Notes: a model not told the origin generated them from the sequence alone. Counted from the stretch's first letter, positions 10,041 through 22,184 are shown. The stretch: 64,000 bases of DNA from Procambarus clarkii (GCF_040958095.1 NC_091208.1:16361267-16425266), one strand, 5' to 3'. Numbers and translations are program-made.

Positions 10041-12925
10041 CTACTTCCTCATCACAATCGACTTGAGAATCTTGAATGTGGTGATCATGTTCCCCCTAAC
10101 TCTTCTGTCTTCCAGCGACGTGAGGTTTAATTCCCGTAGTCTCTCCTCGTAGCTCATACCTCTCAGCTCGGGTACTAGTCTGGTGGCAAACCGTTGAACC
10201 TTTTCCAGTTTAGTCTTATCTTTGACTAGATGTGGACTCCATGCTGGGGCTGCATACTCCAGGATTGGCCTGACATATTGGTATCCAAAGTTCTGAATGA
10301 TACACAAGTTTCTGAATGCCGTTCGTATGCTGGCCAGCCTGGCATATGCCGCTGATGTTATCCTCTTGATATGGGCTGCAGGAGACAGGTCTGGCGTGAT
10401 ATCAACCCCCAAGTCTTTTTCTTTCTCTGACTCCTGAAGAATTTCCTCTCCCAGATGATACCTTGTATCTGGCCTCCTGCTCCCTACACCTATCTTCAAT
10501 ACATTACATGTGGTTCGGTTAAACTCTAACAACCACAACCATTCGACCATTCCTTCAGCTTGTCTAGGTCTTCTTGAAGCCTCAAACAGTCCTCTTCTGT
10601 TTCAATCCTTCTCATAATTTTAGCATCGTCCGCAAACATTGAGAGAAATGAATCGATACCCTCCGGGAGATCATTTACATATATCAGAAACAAGATAGGA
10701 CCGAGTACAGAGCCCTGTGGGACTCCACTGGTGACTTCACGCCAATCGGAGGTCTCACCCCCTCACCGTAACTCTCTGCTTCCTATTGCTTAGGAAGCAG
10801 AGCTCCCTTATCCACTGGAGCACCTTACCAGCTACACCTGCCTGTCTTTCCAGCTTATGTACCAGCCTCTTATGCGGTACTGTGTCAAAGGCTTTCCGAC
10901 AATCCAAGAAAATGCAGTCTGCCCAGCCCTCTCTTTCTTGCTTAATCATTGTCACCTGATCGTAGAATTCTATCAAGCCTGTAAGGCAAGATTTACCCTC
11001 CCTGAACCCATGTTGGCGATTTGTCACGAAGTCCCTTCTCTCCAGATGTGTTACCAGGTTTTTTCTCACGATCTTCTCCATCACCTTGCATGGTATACAA
11101 ATCAAGGACACTGGCCTGTAGTTCAGTGCCTCTTGCCTGTCGCCCTTTTTGTATATTGGGACCACATTCGCCGTCTTCCATATTTTGGCCATATTTCTGT
11201 TAGGTCTCCCGTCTCCAGTGACTTACTATACACTATGGAGAGTGGCAAGCAAAGTGCCTCTGCACACTCTTTCAGTATCTGAGATCCCGTCTGGACCAAC
11301 AGCCTTTCTAACATCCAGATCCAGCAGGTGTCTCTTGACCTCCTCTCTCGTAATTTCGAACTCTTCCAAGGCCGCCTGGTTTACCTCACTTTCTCCTAGC
11401 ACAGTGACCTCACCTTGTTCTATTGTGAAGACCTCCTGGAACCTCTTGTTGAGTTCTTCATACACCTCTGTCGTTCTCTGTATACCTGTCCTCGCCTGTT
11501 CTAAGTTTCAATACCTGTTCTTTCACTGTTGTTTTCCTTCTGATGTGCCTGTGGAGTAGCTTTGGTTCGGTCTTGGCTTTGTTTGCTATATCATTTTCAA
11601 AACATTTCTCTGCTTCTCTTCTCACCCTGACGTACTCATTCCTGGTTCTCTGGTATTTCTCTCTGCTTTCTGGTGTTCTGTTATTCCAGAAGTTCCTCCA
11701 CGCCCTTTTGTTCAGGTTCTTCGTTTCCATACATGCCCTATTATACCATGGATTCTTCTGTTGCTTCTCGGATTTTTCCCTTTGGGCCGGGATGAACCTG
11801 TTTACTGCCTCCTGACACTTTTGGGTAACATAGTCCATCATACCCTGTACAGACTTATCTCTGAGGTCTGTGTCCCAAGGTATTTCACTTAGGAAACATC
11901 TCATCTGTTCATAATTCCCCTTTCGGAATGCCAGCCTTTTGATTCCTAGTTCTTTTTTGGGGGAGATAATTCCTAGCTCTGCCAGGTACTCAAAGTTGAA
12001 TTCACTGTGGTCACTCATTCCCAAGGGCGCTTCCATCTTAACTTCCCTTATATCCCACTCATTTAGGGTAAATATCAAATCAAGCATTGCTGGTTCATCT
12101 TCTCCTCTCATTCTTGTTGGTTCTTTGATGTGCTGGCTTAGAAAGTTTCTTGTTGCCACGTCCAGCAGCTTAGCTCTGCATGTTTCTGGTCCTCATGCGG
12201 GTCTCTATTCCCCCAATCTATCTTCCCATGGTTGAAGTCTCCCATAATTAGTAGTCCAGATCCATTCCTGCTAGCAACAGAAGCTGCTCTTTCTATTATG
12301 TTAATGGTGGCCATGTTGTTTCTATCATATTCCTGTCTAGGTCTTCTGTCATTTGGTGGTGGATTATATACGACTACGACTATAATTTTTTTCCCTCCAT
12401 TTGTTATGGTACCTGCTATGTAGTCACTGAAACATTCACAGCCCTGAATAACTATCTCCTCAAAATCCCAGCCTTTTCTTACCAGCAGAGCTACACCACC
12501 CCCACCTCTTCCTTCCCTCTCTTTCCTCATAACATAATAGTCCTGTGGGAACACTGCGTTTGTTATCGTTTTCGTTAGCTTTGTTTCTGTGAGGGCTATT
12601 CCCTGGAAACACAAACCGAAACTGTCTCCATTTTCCGCTTGTTACAACTTGTAATAAAGTTGTTACATCTTGGCTTAATGTGTTTATGACGTATTAGAAC
12701 GTTGTTACAACTTGCTATATTGGTTGTTATAACTGGTTAGGTTGTGTTAAAACTTGCTCGAACGTTGTACCAACGTCGTAGTTTCGGTGTGTGTTTGGCG
12801 GGATGTCTGGGTTTTTCTCTAGTACCCGTTCTCCAAGCTCATTTGCTTTATTTGTAATTCCATCTGTTAGTGTACATTGCTTTGGGGCTCACTTTCTTCT
12901 GTCCCTTCTCAAATCGCCTCCTTGG
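10041..12925 (-). pseudogene. LINE ORF2: AP endonuclease plus reverse transcriptase
   Basis: Reading 5' to 3' on the minus strand: DGITNKANELGERVLEKNPD (about 12870-12800), then a 190-bp MITE, then IALTETKL and LLIMGDFNH of the apurinic-type endonuclease (12614-12138), a linker to 11458, then reverse transcriptase with VVPIYKKGDR, NYRPVSL, QHGFREGKSCLTGL and FLDCRKAFDTVPHKRL (11192-10755). Next come [13 protein letters not shown] and the catalytic FADDAK (about 10740-10615), and the C-terminal YVRPILEYAAPAWSPHL block (10550-10041). Frame changes occur near 12140, 11460, 11200, 10770 and 10550. The frame ends prematurely at KILKSI, where the family normally continues. Dead copy. Confidence 0.85.
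12607..12796. mobile_element. MITE-like 190-bp insertion in LINE ORF2
   Basis: The ends are inverted copies of AAACACAAACCGAAACTG (right end AAACACACACCGAAACTA when reversed), and the interior is rich in TTGTTACAAC-type inverted words. It separates the ORF2 residues KNPDI from IALTETKL, which should be nearly adjacent, so it is an insertion rather than part of the LINE. No coding. The target duplication is not clear. Confidence 0.65.
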
Positions 12926-13233
12926 TGACTATTCTGTTGGTGGGGGAAGCTGTTCCATGGGTGTGAGGACCTGTGAGGTGGATACTGGGATGAGGGGCGG
13001 GGGGATTCAGTGAAGGGGAAGGGACAGGGAGGGTATGGGGTGAAAGGGGAGGGAGGACAGGAAAAAAAGGGGGGGAGGGAGGACTCGGCAGGAGGAGGGG
13101 AGGGGTAGGAGGGTGGGGATTGGGTGTGTGAGGAGGGAGATTTGGCTGAACATTTGAGTGGGGGCAGGGAGGGATTTCGGTAGGGGGGGTTTCTATGCAG
13201 AGGAGGGTGGCGGGGTTGTCCTCCCCTCTGGTG

Positions 13234-14039
13234 TTACTGGGTAGCTGGTTGTGGGTTCCCCCCTCGCCTCTGGGGGTGTTGTGTTGGGAGCTGTGACTTC
13301 CTGGTTTTCCCCTCTTGCCCTGCGTCTCTTCCTTGCTTCTGCCGCCATGGCTCTCTTGTCATGTCTCTCTGGAGGAATACATATTTGAATTTTCCCACAT
13401 TTTTCAGGGAGCTCTTCCTTGATAAAATCTTCTCCTTTGTGCTCTCATTGCAAACACTATCTTTATCACTCTGTCTCGGTCTTTGTTGTACCAATCTAGC
13501 CTGAAAACCTTCTCAATGCTATGCTCAGCCCCTTCCATGTCTAGTGCCTTTAGTACTTCATTCACTGCTGCTTTGTCCTTGTCATTCCACTCTGTCCTAT
13601 TAGAGCCTTACTGCTCTTTAATACCCACAGCAACCACTGATCTGTTCCTTTCCAGCAGTTGGCTAGTGGAACGTGCCACCTCCTGTGAGGTGGCTGCTTT
13701 CATGGCCACCTTCATCACTGCAGTCATTACTTCAGAGTTATTTTTTTTAGTATTTCTGCAAATGTTGCTTTTATTGTGGCATTCTCATCCAAAAAACTAT
13801 TACCACCTTCTCCCTGGATGATTTTCTGAGTCTCAGCCTCAATATCATTCTCTTTGAGGGCTCTAATCTCCTCCTTTGCTGCTGTCAGCTCTCTTTTCAG
13901 GTTGCTTATTTCGTTCTTCATTTCCTGCATCATTTCTTGCATCTCACTCTTGATGTCCTCCAGAAACTGGGCAGGCAAACATTTCCTTCATTTTGTCACC
14001 TTGACTCTTCCCTGTTCCCCTGGTACCTCTGGTTGTCAT
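13234..14039 (-). pseudogene. LINE ORF1: coiled coil plus RRM-like domain
   Basis: A Met at 14039 starts a short basic lead (TTRGTRGTGKSQGDK). After a frame change near 13980 comes a strong coiled coil (DIKSEMQEMMQEMKNEISNL and LKRELTAAKEEIRALKEND), then SVVAVGIKEQ...EWNDKDKAAVNEVLKALDME and IEKVFRLDWYNKDRDRVIKI, which resemble the RRM-like core of CR1-group ORF1 proteins. A Pro/Ser-rich tail follows, and a G-rich purine stretch (about 13000-13200) lies towards ORF2. ORF1 proteins bind LINE RNA and aid target-primed reverse transcription. Broken by at least two frame changes and stops. Confidence 0.65.
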
Positions 14040-14104
14040 GCTTGCCCCTGTTCCTATAGTTGTGCTGTGATAAGATTTGTCAGGAGGGCAGAGCGGGATA
14101 GGGA

Positions 14105-14107
<3 letters not shown>

Positions 14108-14167
<60 letters not shown>

Positions 14168-14454
14168 AAGGGAGTGATAAAGGGAGAGATCAATGGGTGG
14201 GTGGGGGCGATCCGACCCTTCCACTGAAGTGAGAAGCAAGTTGAAGGGGAGGGGGGAGGAGATGGAGAGAGAGGAGGGAGGGAGAGAGAGAGGGAGGAGA
14301 GAGGGAGAGAGAGGAGAGGGAGAGGGAGAGAGTGTGTGAGGGAGAGATGGGGTGAGGGAGAGACGGGGGGAGGTGTGTGTGTGTGTGTGTGGGCAGAGAT
14401 GGGGGGGGGAAGGAAAGAGAGGGAGGGAGGGAGGGAGGGAGGGAGAGAGGGAGA

Positions 14455-14545
<91 letters not shown>

Positions 14546-14660
14546 GGAGAGAGATAGAGAGTGGGAGAGAGAGAGAGAGAGTGAGAGAGAGATAGAGAGT
14601 GGGAGAGAGATTGAGAGTGGGCGAGAGAAAGAGTAGGAGAGAGGGAGTGGGAGAGGGTGA
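14108..14660. repeat. (GA)n-rich microsatellite region
   Basis: Long (GA)n runs (14108-14170 and about 14440-14545) with GGGAGA variants between. Open frames of Arg-Glu repeats are artefacts. Confidence 0.95.
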
Positions 14661-14841
14661 GAAGTGGAGAAAGTGGGGAGAGGAAGAGTGTGTGTATGGG
14701 GGATGTGGGGGACTGGGGGTGGGGGGGGGCGGAGATGGCGACCAGGTCAGATGGGGGGATAAGAGGGGGTGGGTAGGGTATAGTAAGGTCCTATCCCCTG
14801 TTCCCAGAAGGTGTTAATACTTTTTCCCCCTGACTGAACGT

Positions 14842-14935
14842 TTGTGTGTGTGTGCGTGTCTGTGTGTGTATGTGCGTGTCTGTGTGTGTGTGTGTGCGTG
14901 TCTGTGTGTGTGTGTGTGTGTGTGTGGTTTAGCAT
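14842..14935. repeat. (GT)n microsatellite
   Basis: Interrupted GT dinucleotide run with GCGTGTCT variants. Confidence 0.95.
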
Positions 14936-15610
14936 GTGTGTGCTTGTGTGCGTGCATACGTACATGGGCAGGCGTGCGTGCGTGTGTCACGAGTTCCCTT
15001 AAGCATTACCTCTACCTAAATGGGCCACTTTGAGATTTTTAAATATATATGATATCCTGAACAAGAATGTGATAATATTTTACCTCAATCTGTACACCGG
15101 ATTAATTGACCAGAGAGGGGGTACATACCAGTCTGCCTCCCGTTCACACAATTAGATGAGTAAGGACGATGTATGATGACGATGGTTATCTGTCGTTGTC
15201 TCCCACTAGGTGATTTACTAAGTGCTAGTAGATTGATGATGGCGGTTCTTCTCTGTCTACACAAAGCTCTGGAGTCAGTCACTGTATCGTTGTGTGACAG
15301 TTCACTAATTTACTGTACCACTGATCACAGTCACCAGTCAACAAACACAATCAGGCAGTTCCACGACAGGTCGTCCCACCTGGTCGTAAGGTCAGGTCGC
15401 TCCATGCGGTCCTCCACACTTATATGCACCGGTGATGCCACTAGCTCCACTTTGGTTTCTTTGTACTATCGCTAGCGATATGACTATGCTATGTAGCACC
15501 CTGCTAGCTGCACACTGTGAGAGGCCAAATACTATGATCTAGCCTCTATACTCCTTCAATGTCCCGAGAAATTGACGAATTTCCGCAGACCTCACTAATC
15601 GTGTGTGTCC
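14936..15610. other. Unassigned region
   Basis: No gene, repeat or motif recognised on either strand. Confidence 0.4.
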
Positions 15611-15632
15611 CCTACCGGCTCACGGCTACTAC

Positions 15633-15638
<6 letters not shown>

Positions 15639-15665
<27 letters not shown>

Positions 15666-16358
15666 GACCTCTTCCTTAAACATGTTCACGGGAGCAACCG
15701 CAGCCTCAGTGCACCCAGCAGCCTGATGGCCTAACATGCCACAACGAAAGCACGTCCGCGGTTGCCGTGCATAGTACACCCGTACATAGTACCCTAAAAG
15801 CCGGACAGAGGATGGAATGTCCGACCTCAGGCGCATCCCTAGGGTACGAATATTGGTCTTCACACCCGCATACTTGCCAGAAGACAGCGAGTGCATCCGT
15901 ATACTGACGCCGGTGCCAAACCGCTGGAAGAAACGCCGAAGGAGTGTCTTGGGAAACTCCATGGGGGCTCCATAGACACTCACATACGTCATGGCACCGC
16001 TTCGATCCGATATAGGCACAGATCCAGTGCCATTTTGCAGCTGCAAGGTACGTCCCTTGTACCGCCAGAGAAAGTCACGGTACGTTGCTTCTCCCACAAA
16101 CTTGATAACCACATGGTGAGCAGTTACCAGCTCAACTCCGTAGATTTCCATGACCGGGATACGGAGCATGTCACACATGACCATCTCCACGACAGGGTAT
16201 CCTGCACGACCAGTAAACTCCAAACCCGCGGAGTTTACCCTCACAACAGGGGCAAGATGGCCGCCCATGTCAAAAGCGCCACATCCACACCAGCCACAAA
16301 CAGCAGGGAGGGTAGAGACACCCACACCCCCTGCCGACGAAAGCGGCAAACACTGCAA
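15639..16358 (-). CDS. CCHC zinc-knuckle ORF1/Gag-like protein of a retroelement
   Basis: An uninterrupted minus-strand frame of about 240 residues; the last His/Thr repeats come from a (GT)n tract at 15639-15663. It contains a nucleic-acid-binding region (TYVSVYGAPMEFPKTLLRR then FFQRFGTGVSIR) and a zinc knuckle CFRCGMLGHQAAGC of the C-x2-C-x4-H-x4-C type near the C-terminus. This layout is usual for ORF1 proteins of non-LTR elements, where one or more knuckles bind RNA; LTR Gag is a less likely alternative. No reverse transcriptase follows on the same strand within the expected distance. The true start is unclear. It is an orphan piece of a mobile element, not a host gene. Confidence 0.5.
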
Positions 16359-16506
16359 CTACCGGAGAGACCAGGCGACTCTTCTGCACCTCACGGGAGC
16401 TAGAGCGCAACAAGAACAACGGGTCATGAAGATGATTCTTGGAAATTGCACAGAACACAATCACTTGTGGAAAGTCCCTCGTGCACTAAACTGTGGCGTG
16501 AGGGAT

Positions 16507-16574
16507 TTTCTTCTGTCCCTTCTCAAATCGCCTCCTTGGTGAGTATTCTGCTGGTGGGGGAAGCTGTTCCATGG
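16507..16574 (-). repeat. 68-bp segment shared with the CR1-like LINE (12894-12960)
   Basis: CTTCTGTCCCTTCTCAAATC and the following 50 bases are nearly identical to 12894-12960, in the linker before LINE ORF2. Here the segment abuts the Tc1/mariner transposase fragment, so it is either a tiny LINE remnant or a third repeat common to both. Confidence 0.7.
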
Positions 16575-18407
16575 AAGCTGTCCCCAAATGTGAACATTAT
16601 TCTTGTTTACTTTGCCAATTCGTATGAAATGTGGCCTCATCACTGAAAACAAGACATTGGTCAAACTCGTCTTCTCTAAGATTCTCATGCATATCGACAC
16701 AGAATTGCTTATGCGGTTATGCGGTCTTTAAGGCCTGAACCAACTGCAGCTTGTTGGGTGTCATTAGCGAGCGTTTCTTTGTGACACACACCAAACTGTA
16801 GTTGGATGACTCTCGGTTTCCAGACTTGCTCTTCTTATAGATTTCCTGGGGCTTCGCAACACAGTTTCGCAAACCCACTCGACCATCTCTTCTCATACTG
16901 GTGGTCGTCCAGACCCTTTTGTCTTACACAGCAGCCCGTCGTCGTAAACAAAGGCCAAAGTTCATTCCATAGAACCGTCAAACCCCCTGTCTATGAATGA
17001 AAAACGGTTAACACACGACTCACAAGTGATGACGTTCGAACACTTCCGAGATGAGTTGCTTCGCTGACGACTTTTCTTCAAACCACAACGATGTTAATGC
17101 TTCACCTACGTACTATAAGTACATATAATCGCCAACAGAACCTAAACACCTAACCTAACCTAACCAGTGCCTAAATATGCACAATCTGCTAATATATAAT
17201 CATATTAATTTATATTTGTGAAAATTCCTGTTTTGAATGAACAGCATGTTAAAATTTATGAATGCGTCTTTGGGGGTCGACTGCTGGATGGAATGGACTT
17301 GGTCTGAGGACGTGTTGCAGACAGCAGCCCGTACTCCAAACAAAGAACCAAATGTGATTCCATGCACCCACCAAACCCCCTGTTTATGAATGAAAAACGG
17401 CTTACGCATGACTCACAACTGATTTCGTTCGAACACTTCCGGAACAAGTGCTTCACTGACGAATTTTGTTTGAACCCAGCCCGTCCTCCAAACAAAGATC
17501 CAAAAGTGATTCCAAGCACCCGCCAAACCCCCTGTTTATGAATGAAAAGCGGTTTACACACGACTCACAACTGCTGACGTTCGAACATATCCGGAACAAG
17601 TGCTTCACTGCCGAATTTTGTTCGAACCACAGCGCTGTAAATGCTTCGCCCACGTACTACAAATACAAATAATCGCCAACAGAACCTAAACACCTGACCT
17701 AACCTAACCTATGCCTATTTATACACAATATGCTAATATATTATAATATTAATTTATACTTGAGAAAATTCCCGTTTTGAATGAACAACATGTTAAAATT
17801 TATGAATGCGTCTGTGGGGTCGACCGCTGGTTGTAATGGACTTGAGTCGAGGATGGGTTGTTGAACCACAACGCTATAAATGCTTCACCCACGTACTACA
17901 AATACAAATAATCGTCAACAGAACCTAAACACCTAACCAAACCTAACTTATAAATGCACAGTATGGTAATATATTATAATATTAATTTATATTTGCGAAA
18001 ATTCCTGTTTTGAATGAACAGCATGTTAAAATTTATGAATGCGTCTGTGGGGTCGACCGCTAAATGGAATGGACTCGAGTCGAGGACGGGATGCAGACAG
18101 CCTTCTTTTTTTAACTTTTTGTTCCATGTCCAAATCAGCATTGCAGGTGCTGCATTTTTAAAGAATTCCGTCACTAATGCACACTGCAGTATTGTTCGAC
18201 TGTGTCTGAGCATACTCTAACATACAGTGAATGGCATTTCTATACCTGAAAAGACAAAAACATTAAACATATATTATTAAGTTGTTGCTACACATGCTGT
18301 TAAAATTTGAGACCATTTGAACGAGGATTGGTCAAGTTAGTCAGATTGGTCAGATTACGCAATGATTTTTTACGATTACGTATATATTTTTTCTGAAACA
18401 CCCTGTA
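16575..18407 (-). mobile_element. Tc1/mariner-superfamily transposon (DUF4817-type), interrupted by satellite
   Basis: On the minus strand the element begins at about 18407 with a terminal sequence TACAGGGTGTTTCAGAAA, a typical end of this transposon group. A helix-turn-helix-like N-terminus follows (18230-18080; FKNAAPAMLIWTWNKKLKKE). The catalytic region lies at 16960-16575 and contains FSDEATFH, with the first catalytic Asp-Glu context, and GKVNKNNVHIWG. Frames are shifted between these motifs. About 1.1 kb of tandem repeat (16980-18070) separates the two halves, and the 3' half of the transposase is lost at 16574. Dead element. Confidence 0.6.
16980..18070. repeat. Complex tandem repeat inside the transposon
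   Basis: Diverged units contain AAACCCCCTGTNTATGAATG, CGTACTACAAATACAAATAA and AATTTATGAATGCGTCT modules. The last module recurs at about 17255, 17799 and 18033 (spacings 544 and 234 bp), so unit length varies by loss or gain of sub-blocks. CCTAACCTAACC stretches lie inside. Apparent frames are repeats of the same satellite. Origin unknown; known only from internal comparison here. Confidence 0.75.
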
Positions 18408-18867
18408 CAGTATAATATAGACTTAAAGTTCATGAGCAATTTTAAATTATTTTTATGATACTTTCTGACTAAATATTTTTTTGTGTATGTATATAAAAGC
18501 AGGAGGGCTGTTCGGTAGACAAATTAATAATTTTTGGAGGATAGGATAAAGTATAACACTTTAGGAACACAGTTTATGCACTCGGATATAAACATTGGTT
18601 TACAGAAAATTGTATCAGATATATATAATGTACTGTTTGTTTGTACGCCAATGTATATATGACAGTGTATTGCATGTAGTATAATATAGAAAAAAGTATG
18701 CATATTGCAATTTTCTTATTATTATTTATCTATGTTCAGGCTGTCAGCAACTATTTTCTAGCAATTTTAGAATACCTAAAATGTAAACACTCTAATAAGT
18801 CTGTTAGATACTGAGAAGGTAAAATGTTGCGTAATTGGCAAGTAATAAAAATTACGATGTAATAGTA
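18408..18867. other. AT-rich unassigned region
   Basis: No gene or repeat recognised. Confidence 0.4.
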
Positions 18868-19275
18868 TTCATGAAAAAGAACACACATGAAAAAATTAAA
18901 CATAAAAATGTACACATGAAAAAATTAAACATAAAAATGTACACATGAAAAAATACACATGAAAATGTACACATGAAAAAGTACACATGAAAATGTACAC
19001 ATGAAAAATACACATGAAAATGTACACATGAAAATGTACACATGAAAAAGTACACATGAAAAAGTACACATGAAAAAATACACATGAAAATGTACACATG
19101 AAAATGTACACATGAAAAAGTACACATGAAAAAGTACACATGAAAATGTACACATGAAAAAGTATACATGAAAATGTACACATGAAAATGTACACATGAA
19201 AATGTACACATGAAAATGTACACATGAAAAAGTACACATGAAAATGTACACATGCAAATGTACACATGAAAATAA
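18868..19275. repeat. 14-16 bp minisatellite (TACACATGAAAATG)
   Basis: About 27 tandem units TACACATGAAAA(T/A)G with 1-2 bp length variation. All three minus-strand frames stay open and read Cys/His/Phe/Met repeats, which is the sign of a repeat rather than a protein. Confidence 0.95.
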
Positions 19276-19615
19276 AGGCAAACATACAACGACATTAACA
19301 AAAGAGTAAACACTGTCGTCAGGGACAACGATGTGTTTACAAAATGACGCGTGAGAATATTGCACCATTGTGTTCTAGACGTCACCCACTTCCCCACACT
19401 CCCCGGGGAGCACCAATCAAAACCCGCAGAGCACCAGCGATAACGATAACTTCTCTGGTAAGTATGGCCCCGAGTTACACTCCAGGCCAACCAAACGCGT
19501 TCTATACCTGTGGGAGACGAAGTTGGAAGCGATCTGAAACAGCTCGTGTTCAAGCCACATGCATGATCTACTTGACTACGATGATAACATTCACTTTATA
19601 ATGCCTTGGAGTATA
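19276..19615. other. Unassigned spacer
   Basis: No supported feature between two minisatellites. Confidence 0.4.
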
Positions 19616-20376
19616 AAATATGGAACATTCACCAGCACTCATCTTACAGCCATTCATTCACATGTTGATTTATCCACACCCATATTATACGAATCCAAAC
19701 TCATGTTTCATCTATCCACACGCACGTTACAACCATATACACCCATGTTATACTCATTCACACTAATGTTAGTCATCCACACCTATGTTGCATGATTCAA
19801 AATCACGTTAATCATTCACACACATGCTACTCTCATACATACATGATAACAACCATTCACATCACTATCACAGCCATTCACACCTCTGTTTCACTCATTC
19901 ACATAATTGTTACGTCATCCACAACCATGCTGAAACCACCACACTAATCTTAATCATCCACATGATCACATGAAAATGTACACATGAATACATCATTCAC
20001 ACTCATGTTAGTCATCCACACCCACATTACAACTGTCAATATCCATGCACAACCATGTTACATCAATCTATATACATTCACGCCTATATCACAGTCATAC
20101 ACACTTATGGTAAATCATCCACACACACGTTACAACCATTTACACACTTGTTACATCTATTCGTATCCATACACACCCCATGTTACAGCCATCCACACAT
20201 GTTACATCCATAAACACGTCATGCACACACATGTGACAGTCACCCACACCAATGTTACAGCCATCCCTACCTGTGTTACAACCATCCACACCCATGTTGT
20301 GGTCATCCACACCCATGTTACAGCCATCCACACCCATGTTGTCGCCATCCACACCCATGTTGTGGCCATCCATGGT
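19616..20376. repeat. Degenerate 21-bp minisatellite, left part
   Basis: Diverged units around CATCCACACCCATGTTACAG, becoming regular towards 20376. Continues as the homogeneous array at 21015. Confidence 0.9.
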
Positions 20377-20765
20377 TGAATGGCTTTCCATCTGCTAATT
20401 ACTTGCTACTCTTATTCATTTGGTAGCCACAATATTATATTGTAGCTATATTTTATCCAATTCAGTTACAGAAAACACATGCAGCCTACAAAAGGGTAAC
20501 TTTTTTAATCATCTTTTAATCATATTTAGAGGTAGAGTAGAATAATTTGCAGAAAAGCACAAGGGACAATCAAAAGGTATTTTTTTTTTAATATTTGTGC
20601 CAAAATATCGACAGTTGCAATGTAAAAATTTGTCAATGAATTGTGGCCAGTAGGTATTCCGATAAATAATGGAACTTAAAATTTTGTTTGTATTTTATTA
20701 TGAAAGATTGTTTTTATACTAGTAGGTAAGTAAAGAGAAAATATGTACTGCATTTGAAAAGTATC
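20377..20765. other. AT-rich spacer within the 21-bp array
   Basis: No feature recognised; together with the SINE that follows it interrupts the 21-bp minisatellite. Confidence 0.4.
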
Positions 20766-21014
20766 TGGAGCCGGTCGGCCGAGTGGACAGCACACTGGAC
20801 TTGTGATCCTGTGGCCCTGGGTTTGATCCCAGGTGCTGGCGAGAAACAATGGGCAGAGTTTTTTTCACCCTATGCCCCTGTTACCTAGCAGTAAAATAGG
20901 TACCTGGGTGTTAGTCAGCTGTCATGGGCTGCTTCCTGGGGGTGGAGGCCTGGTCGAGGACCGGGCCGCGGGGACACTAAAAAGCCCCGAAATCATCTCA
21001 AGATAACCTCAAGA
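20766..21014 (+). mobile_element. tRNA-derived SINE
   Basis: The head GGAGCCGGTCGGCCGAGTGG has a class II tRNA (Ser/Leu-like) A-box, and GGGTTTGATCCCAGG is the B-box with T-arm pairing. A non-tRNA body follows with a tail ATCTCAAGATAACCTCAAGA, the kind of tail that copies a LINE 3' end. About 250 bp long. Looks complete and only slightly diverged. It lies at the boundary where the 21-bp minisatellite resumes. Confidence 0.85.
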
Positions 21015-22180
21015 AGATCCACACCCATGTTGTGGCCATCCACACCCATGTTGTGGCCATCCACACCCATGTTGTGGCCATCCACACCCATCTTGTGGCC
21101 ATCCACACCCATGTTATGGCCATCCACACCCATGTTGTGGCCATCCACACCCATGTTGTGGCCATCCACACCCATGTTATGGCCATCCACACCCATGTTG
21201 TGGCCATCCACACCCATGTTGTCGCCATCCACACCCATGTTGTGGCCATCCACACCCATGTTGTGGCAATCCACACCCATGTTGTGGCCATCCACACCCA
21301 TGTTGTGGCCATCCACACCCATGTTATGGCCATCCACACCCATGTTGTGGCCATCCACACCCATGTTGTGGCCATCCACACCCATGTTATGGCCATCCAC
21401 ACCCATGTTGTGGCCATCCACACCCATGTTGTCGCCATCCACACCCATGTTGTGGCCATCCACACCCATGTTGTGGCCATCCACACCCATGTTGTGGCCA
21501 TCCACACCCATGTTATGGCCATCCACACCCATGTTGTGGCCATCCACACCCATGTTGTGGCCATCCACACCCATGTTGTGGCCATCCACACCCATGTTAT
21601 GGCCATCCACACCCATGTTGTGGCCATCCACACCCATGTTGTGGCCATCTACACCCATGTTACAGCCATCCACACCCATGTTACAGCCGTCCACACCCAT
21701 GACGTGGCCATCCACAACCATATTACAGCCATCCACACCCATGTTACAGCCATCCACACCCATGTTGGCCATCCACACCCTTGTTACAGCCATCCACATC
21801 CATGTTGTAGCCAACCACACCCTTGTTATAGCCTTCCACACCCATGTTGCAGTCCTCCACTCCAGTGTTACAACCATACACACCTATATTACAGCTATCC
21901 ACACCCCCATGTTACAACAATCCACACCAATGTTAATGCAATCAACAAGCATGCTACAGCCCTCTACATTCATGTTATAGCCACACATACACATATGCAG
22001 CCCACCATATGTATGTTATAGCCATCTACACCCATTCTACTGCCATCCCTACCCGTGTATCAAATATCCACACCCATGTTACGGTCATCCATATGTATGC
22101 TACAGCCACCCACAACTATGTTGCAGCCATCCAGATGCATATTACAGCCAACCATACCAATGTTGTAGTCATCCACTACA
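21015..22180. repeat. 21-bp minisatellite, homogeneous part
   Basis: About 30 near-identical units CCACACCCATGTTGTGGCCAT from 21015 to 21655, then diverged units to 22180. Because 21 is a multiple of 3, frames stay open on both strands (for example repeated MLWPSTP or HNMGVDG); these are not proteins. Confidence 0.97.
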
Positions 22181-22184
22181 ATAT

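Larger units (their letters stand above)
10050..14039 (-). mobile_element. CR1-like non-LTR retrotransposon (LINE), nearly complete but broken
   Basis: On the minus strand an ORF1 (14039 to about 13234) is followed by an ORF2 (about 12925 to 10041) with endonuclease and reverse transcriptase. Several frameshifts interrupt both, a MITE sits in the endonuclease, and the C-terminal end and 3' UTR are lost where the element meets Penelope-related sequence near 10050. ORF2 motifs match the CR1/L2/jockey group more than RTE or I, because no RNase H is present. Confidence 0.85.

Noticed and set aside
18852-19553. 233-residue Cys/His-rich repeat protein
   Set aside because: 14-16 bp minisatellite; all three minus-strand frames are similar and open.
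21027-22021. Frames over 300 residues of repeated MLWPSTP or HTHVVAI, also on the minus strand
   Set aside because: The 21-bp period keeps every frame open; no gene context.
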